Part shown: positions 10,955 to 13,655 of the stretch, piece by piece
Numbering within the stretch: the first letter of the stretch is position 1
Layout: each line of letters opens with the position of its first letter
Assembly (NCBI GenBank): GCA_023262335.1
Contig: JALRBE010000005.1
Location: 27,534 to 41,188 of the forward strand
Length of the DNA: 13,655 bases
Direction of reading: 5' to 3'
From: Candidatus Saccharimonadia bacterium
Lineage (GTDB): Bacteria; Patescibacteriota; Saccharimonadia; Saccharimonadales; Saccharimonadaceae
Program-made: the position numbers and the translations under genes
The notes under the pieces: model-generated
Database searches by the model: none
Told to the model about the DNA's origin: nothing
The model's input: only the letters and a program-made list of their open reading frames with translations

Positions 10955-13655
10955 TTACTGCGCGCGCAGTCCCATGATCGGCCACGAGCCTCCCTGGCGG
11001 AACAGCGTGCCGATGGCGGGCAGGGTCGATGCGTTCGTGGTGGTCGTTTGGCACCAGCCACGGGTCGACGCGTTGCCGAGCGTCGTCAGGCCGATGACCT
11101 GCGTCGGGTTCAGGGTAACCATGGTCGGCAACGACCCGAGCGCCGTGCCCGACGTCAGCAGCCATGCCATCCAGAGGCGCTGGGCACCAAGCGCTTGCGG
11201 CGATCCCCACGCGACGTAGCGGTCGCCCGTCGAGCTTGTCGGGTCCAGCGTGACTTCCGTGTTTGCCAGCGGCGAACCCGTCGGTCGCGCACCCGTGCCA
11301 TCATCGGCGGAGAGGCCAAGATGAATCAACGGCGTCGTGCCGCCGGAAGCAAGAGCGTTGATATTCGTGCCAAGGCCGGTGAACGTTTGCGACGCGGCAA
11401 CGTCGAGGGGCGCGAAGAAAATTTGGCCGAGCGACCAGCCGGTGGCCGAAGTCGACGTTCCACCCATGGCCGTCACGAGGTATGAGGTCGATTCGATTCT
11501 CGCGGGACGGTTCGCCGTGACCGAGGCGTAATTCAACGCTCCCGAAGACGTGTTCGCCCATGTGCCGGGGCTACCGGCCGTCGTGCAGATCCACATGGCG
11601 CCACTTTGATCGATGACGAAGTCGCCGAGCGCGAACGTGCCAGATACCGGCGCGCCGGAGGTCGTGCCGCCGACGTACCGTGACGAAGACGTCGCGCCTG
11701 TCAGGCCTGCTGCCGACCAGACGGCTGCGGTCTGCGCGTTGGAGCCGGTGAAGGTATTGGCGTTCGCGAGTACAGCGAGGCCGGTGGTCGGGTGGACGTG
11801 ATCCACGCGTGAAACGGACGTGCTCGTGCCGGCCGAAGCCGTGCCAGCCGCTAGCGGCAACGTAGAAGACCGTGGGCCATGGCCGACCCATGTGCCAGGG
11901 CTGCCGGCCGCGGTACAGATCCACATGGAACCGGAACCGCCATCGATGACGAAGTCGCCGATGGCGAAAGTGCCGCTTGTTGGGGCGCCACTGTTGGTGC
12001 AGCCGACGAATCGTGCTCCCGAGAAGGACTGGGCGCCAGTGAGGCCAGTCGCCTTTACCGAGCGCGATGACGTGTCGCCTGGAGTTGTCAGGCCGTAGGT
12101 CAGCGTGCCAGCACCTGATGTCGTGTAAGCGGTGTTGACGTTCGACGTTTCGTTGCCTTCGACTTGAACGTAGAACGTCCCTGATGAAGCGACGATCGTG
12201 AATCCGTATCCGCGCGCGGTCGCCGGTTCGGCACGCAGTTGGTTGCCCGTGATAGTTGCCGACGTCGACGAGGATGCCGCCGAGCCCTCGATGTTGTAGT
12301 AACGGTACGTCGACGTGTTCGCCGTGGGCTCCGTACAGGAGATATTATTGCCGGATACGGTCACGCCTCGTCCGGCGAAAACTTGGGCGTAGATGCCGTA
12401 ATACGTGGTCGACGCGACGTTCGCTTTACCAAAATCTTCAAGGTAATTGTCGACGATCGACGCCGCGTACGCGCCGGGAGCGTAGATACCGTGGCCGCGC
12501 ACGCCGTACGTATGATTGCCTTTGACCGACCAGCCAGTAGCGTTGTCGAGAACGATCGCGCCAGTGCCTTGGGGTCCCTGGATGGTATTGTCGACGATGA
12601 AACCGTCGAGATTCGAACCGCTCGAACCGACGACGACTTGCCGGATGCCGCATCCGTTGGCGTCAAGCAGGTAATTGCGGTAAAAACGGTTCTCCGAACC
12701 TGTCGCGGACGTGATTGCTGTTCCGTTTTGGGTGACGTCCGTCACGCGTATGTTGTCGAGGTTCGCGTTCGAGAGACGGCAATTGATGATTTGCGAATGA
12801 TAGTTCAAGATGACGATGCAGCACGCTTCGCCGGACGCGTTGTTTTGCCTGTTCGCGTTGACGCTGAGACCGGTGAAGGTGACGGGTTCGCCACCGCCGG
12901 TAGCGTTGGTCGCCCATTCCTCGGGTACGAACACTCCGGTAACGCCGTTCGTGCCAGTCGGGTTGGAGCCGTTCGCCATGCGCACGACGGACGTGCCACC
13001 GATGCCGCCGCCGGATCCCGCGTAGGAACGGCCGCCCTTGAATACGACGGGGCCGGAAACGTTATAAATGCCCGCAGGGAAGTATACCGTCGAGCGGACC
13101 GTGCTTGCCGCGATCGCCGCGTTGATCGCCGCAAGGTCGTCGGTACTGCCGTCGCCGGTGGCACCGAACGCTTTGACGTCGAAGACTTGATTGCCTCTGT
13201 CGAGGAAACTGCCCGCGGCGAACGTCTTGGCGCCCGTGACCGTTTGCGTGCTCGCAAGGACCATGTCGCCGCTGCCGCCTGCCGGTGTCGCCCAGGTACC
13301 ATCGCCGCGCAGGAATGTCGTGCCGTTCGCTGTTCCCGAGCCAAGGCGTGCGGACGCTACGGTACCGCTTGTAATATCGCCAGCGGCGTGCGCGTGCGCG
13401 GTATCGGCTTTTCCGCTTAGGCCTGATGTCAGCGCGCTGGTGGTGGCGTAGGACCCGGAGACCTGTTTGCCATCGAGTTGCGTCTGAATGTTCGAGGTGA
13501 CGCCATCGACGTAGTTCAGCTCGGTCGCGGTCGCGGTGAGCGCGCCAAGTTTCGTAAGGTCTGCGGCCGTCGCGGCACCGACGGTCCGGCCGTTAAGGTC
13601 AAGGTTGCCGCCGAGTTGGGGCGCGGGGTCGTCCACGACGTTCGAGATGCCGCCA
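10955..13655 (-). CDS. Phage tail-fibre/tail-spike-like protein with pectate-lyase-type beta-helix, partial (5' end missing)
   Basis: At least 899 residues; the frame stays open to the right edge, so the true start lies outside. Positions count from a GTG codon at 13634-13636. Residues 1-150 carry virion-protein segments: DDPAPQLGGNLDLNG (2-16), ELNYVDGVTSNIQTQLDGK (39-57), then HAHAAGDITSG and FLRGDGTWA (108-116). A beta-helix begins at FDVKAFGATGDGSTDD (152-167), the N-terminal signature of pectate-lyase-superfamily tail spikes, with VYFPAGIYNVSGP (184-196) and Asn/Gly-rich coils to about 500. Two copies of a repeat of about 45 residues (about 541-583 and 653-693) flank a RVDHVHP segment (610-616), and a C-terminal domain follows (about 700-893). 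Such proteins bind or degrade surface polysaccharide. This is probably the last gene of a prophage structural operon; a cell-surface protein of phage origin is the alternative. No signal peptide can be assessed. Confidence 0.85.
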   Translation of the reverse strand, partial: GGISNVVDDPAPQLGGNLDLNGRTVGAATAADLTKLGALTATATELNYVDGVTSNIQTQLDGKQVSGSYATTSALTSGLSGKADTAHAHAAGDITSGTVASARLGSGTANGTTFLRGDGTWATPAGGSGDMVLASTQTVTGAKTFAAGSFLDRGNQVFDVKAFGATGDGSTDDLAAINAAIAASTVRSTVYFPAGIYNVSGPVVFKGGRSYAGSGGGIGGTSVVRMANGSNPTGTNGVTGVFVPEEWATNATGGGEPVTFTGLSVNANRQNNASGEACCIVILNYHSQIINCRLSNANLDNIRVTDVTQNGTAITSATGSENRFYRNYLLDANGCGIRQVVVGSSGSNLDGFIVDNTIQGPQGTGAIVLDNATGWSVKGNHTYGVRGHGIYAPGAYAASIVDNYLEDFGKANVASTTYYGIYAQVFAGRGVTVSGNNISCTEPTANTSTYRYYNIEGSAASSSTSATITGNQLRAEPATARGYGFTIVASSGTFYVQVEGNETSNVNTAYTTSGAGTLTYGLTTPGDTSSRSVKATGLTGAQSFSGARFVGCTNSGAPTSGTFAIGDFVIDGGSGSMWICTAAGSPGTWVGHGPRSSTLPLAAGTASAGTSTSVSRVDHVHPTTGLAVLANANTFTGSNAQTAAVWSAAGLTGATSSSRYVGGTTSGAPVSGTFALGDFVIDQSGAMWICTTAGSPGTWANTSSGALNYASVTANRPARIESTSYLVTAMGGTSTSATGWSLGQIFFAPLDVAASQTFTGLGTNINALASGGTTPLIHLGLSADDGTGARPTGSPLANTEVTLDPTSSTGDRYVAWGSPQALGAQRLWMAWLLTSGTALGSLPTMVTLNPTQVIGLTTLGNASTRGWCQTTTTNASTLPAIGTLFRQGGSWPIMGLRAQ
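11556..11708 (-). repeat. Tail-fibre repeat, copy 2 (C-terminal)
   Basis: Encodes SRYVGGTTSGAPVSGTFALG, then DFVIDQSGAMWICTTAGSPG and TW. It matches the copy at 11886-12049 at nucleotide level in several blocks, for example CCCATGTGCC and GATGACGAAGTCGCCGA. It is preceded by LTGAT, similar to the LTGAQ before copy 1. Confidence 0.75.
11886..12049 (-). repeat. Tail-fibre repeat, copy 1 (N-terminal)
   Basis: Encodes ARFVGCTNSGAPTSGTFAIG, then DFVIDGGSGSMWICTAAGSP and GTW, with a two-residue insertion relative to copy 2. The copies are separated by about 180 bases encoding the DHVHP linker. Conserved residues are SGAP, SGTFA, GDFVID, MWICT and AGSPGTW. Confidence 0.75.

Noticed and set aside
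12239..13420. Long + strand frame opposite the tail-spike gene
   Set aside because: Composition is Arg/Val/Asp-rich with no recognisable motif, as expected from the complement of a Gly/Thr/Ser-rich gene.
1..13655. Alternative genetic code with UGA read as glycine
   Set aside because: hisC, the PLC-like gene and others end with TGA at the expected protein ends, and glycines use GGN codons.
1..13655. CRISPR array, tRNA, rRNA or insertion sequence
   Set aside because: No regularly spaced repeats, tRNA cloverleaf, rRNA segment or transposase frame was recognised on either strand.

Overview
This window looks like bacterial chromosome that runs into phage-derived DNA at its right end. The code is standard: TGA is a genuine stop in several genes, which argues against the UGA=Gly lineages. 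The gene set suggests a member of the Patescibacteria/CPR, perhaps Saccharibacteria. It combines a compact RecG, a YibE/F membrane protein, a TrmB-type regulator, a PLC/S1-P1-like orphan upstream of rsmD, tight gene packing, and several genes with a -10 box directly before the start codon. This assignment is an inference from gene content and style, with moderate confidence.

Layout. (1) Bases 2-4221, + strand: the 3' end of a HisC-family aminotransferase, an 18-codon leader peptide very rich in Phe and Tyr, an attenuator, a class I DAHP synthase, tyrosyl-tRNA synthetase and a YibE/F-like membrane protein. (2) 4205-5557, - strand: a phosphomannomutase/phosphoglucomutase, convergent with the first block and divergent from recG. 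(3) 5604-9103, + strand: recG, a zinc-phospholipase/S1-P1-like protein and rsmD (the last two overlap as ATGA), then an intrinsic terminator. (4) 9175-10861: a divergent pair, a TrmB-family regulator (-) and an HD-domain phosphohydrolase (+), with a palindromic operator candidate in the regulator's promoter. (5) 10955 to the right edge, - strand: a large phage tail-fibre/tail-spike-like protein with a pectate-lyase-type beta-helix, open at its N-terminus.

The most notable system is the aromatic attenuator at about 560-669. The leader peptide has six Phe/Tyr codons in a stretch of seven. They are followed by GGCGG at the leader stop codon. This can pair with a downstream ACCGCC to form an antiterminator, which uses the same CCGCC that forms an intrinsic terminator with a second GGCGG followed by T6. 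The genes downstream are DAHP synthase, the entry enzyme of aromatic synthesis, and TyrRS, which charges tRNA-Tyr. The circuit therefore senses Phe/Tyr-tRNA charging and controls both supply of aromatic precursors and, by readthrough, tyrosine charging. The upstream HisC-family enzyme may be the matching aromatic transaminase.

No intergenic stretch exceeds about 300 bases. No rRNA, tRNA, CRISPR array or insertion sequence was seen.
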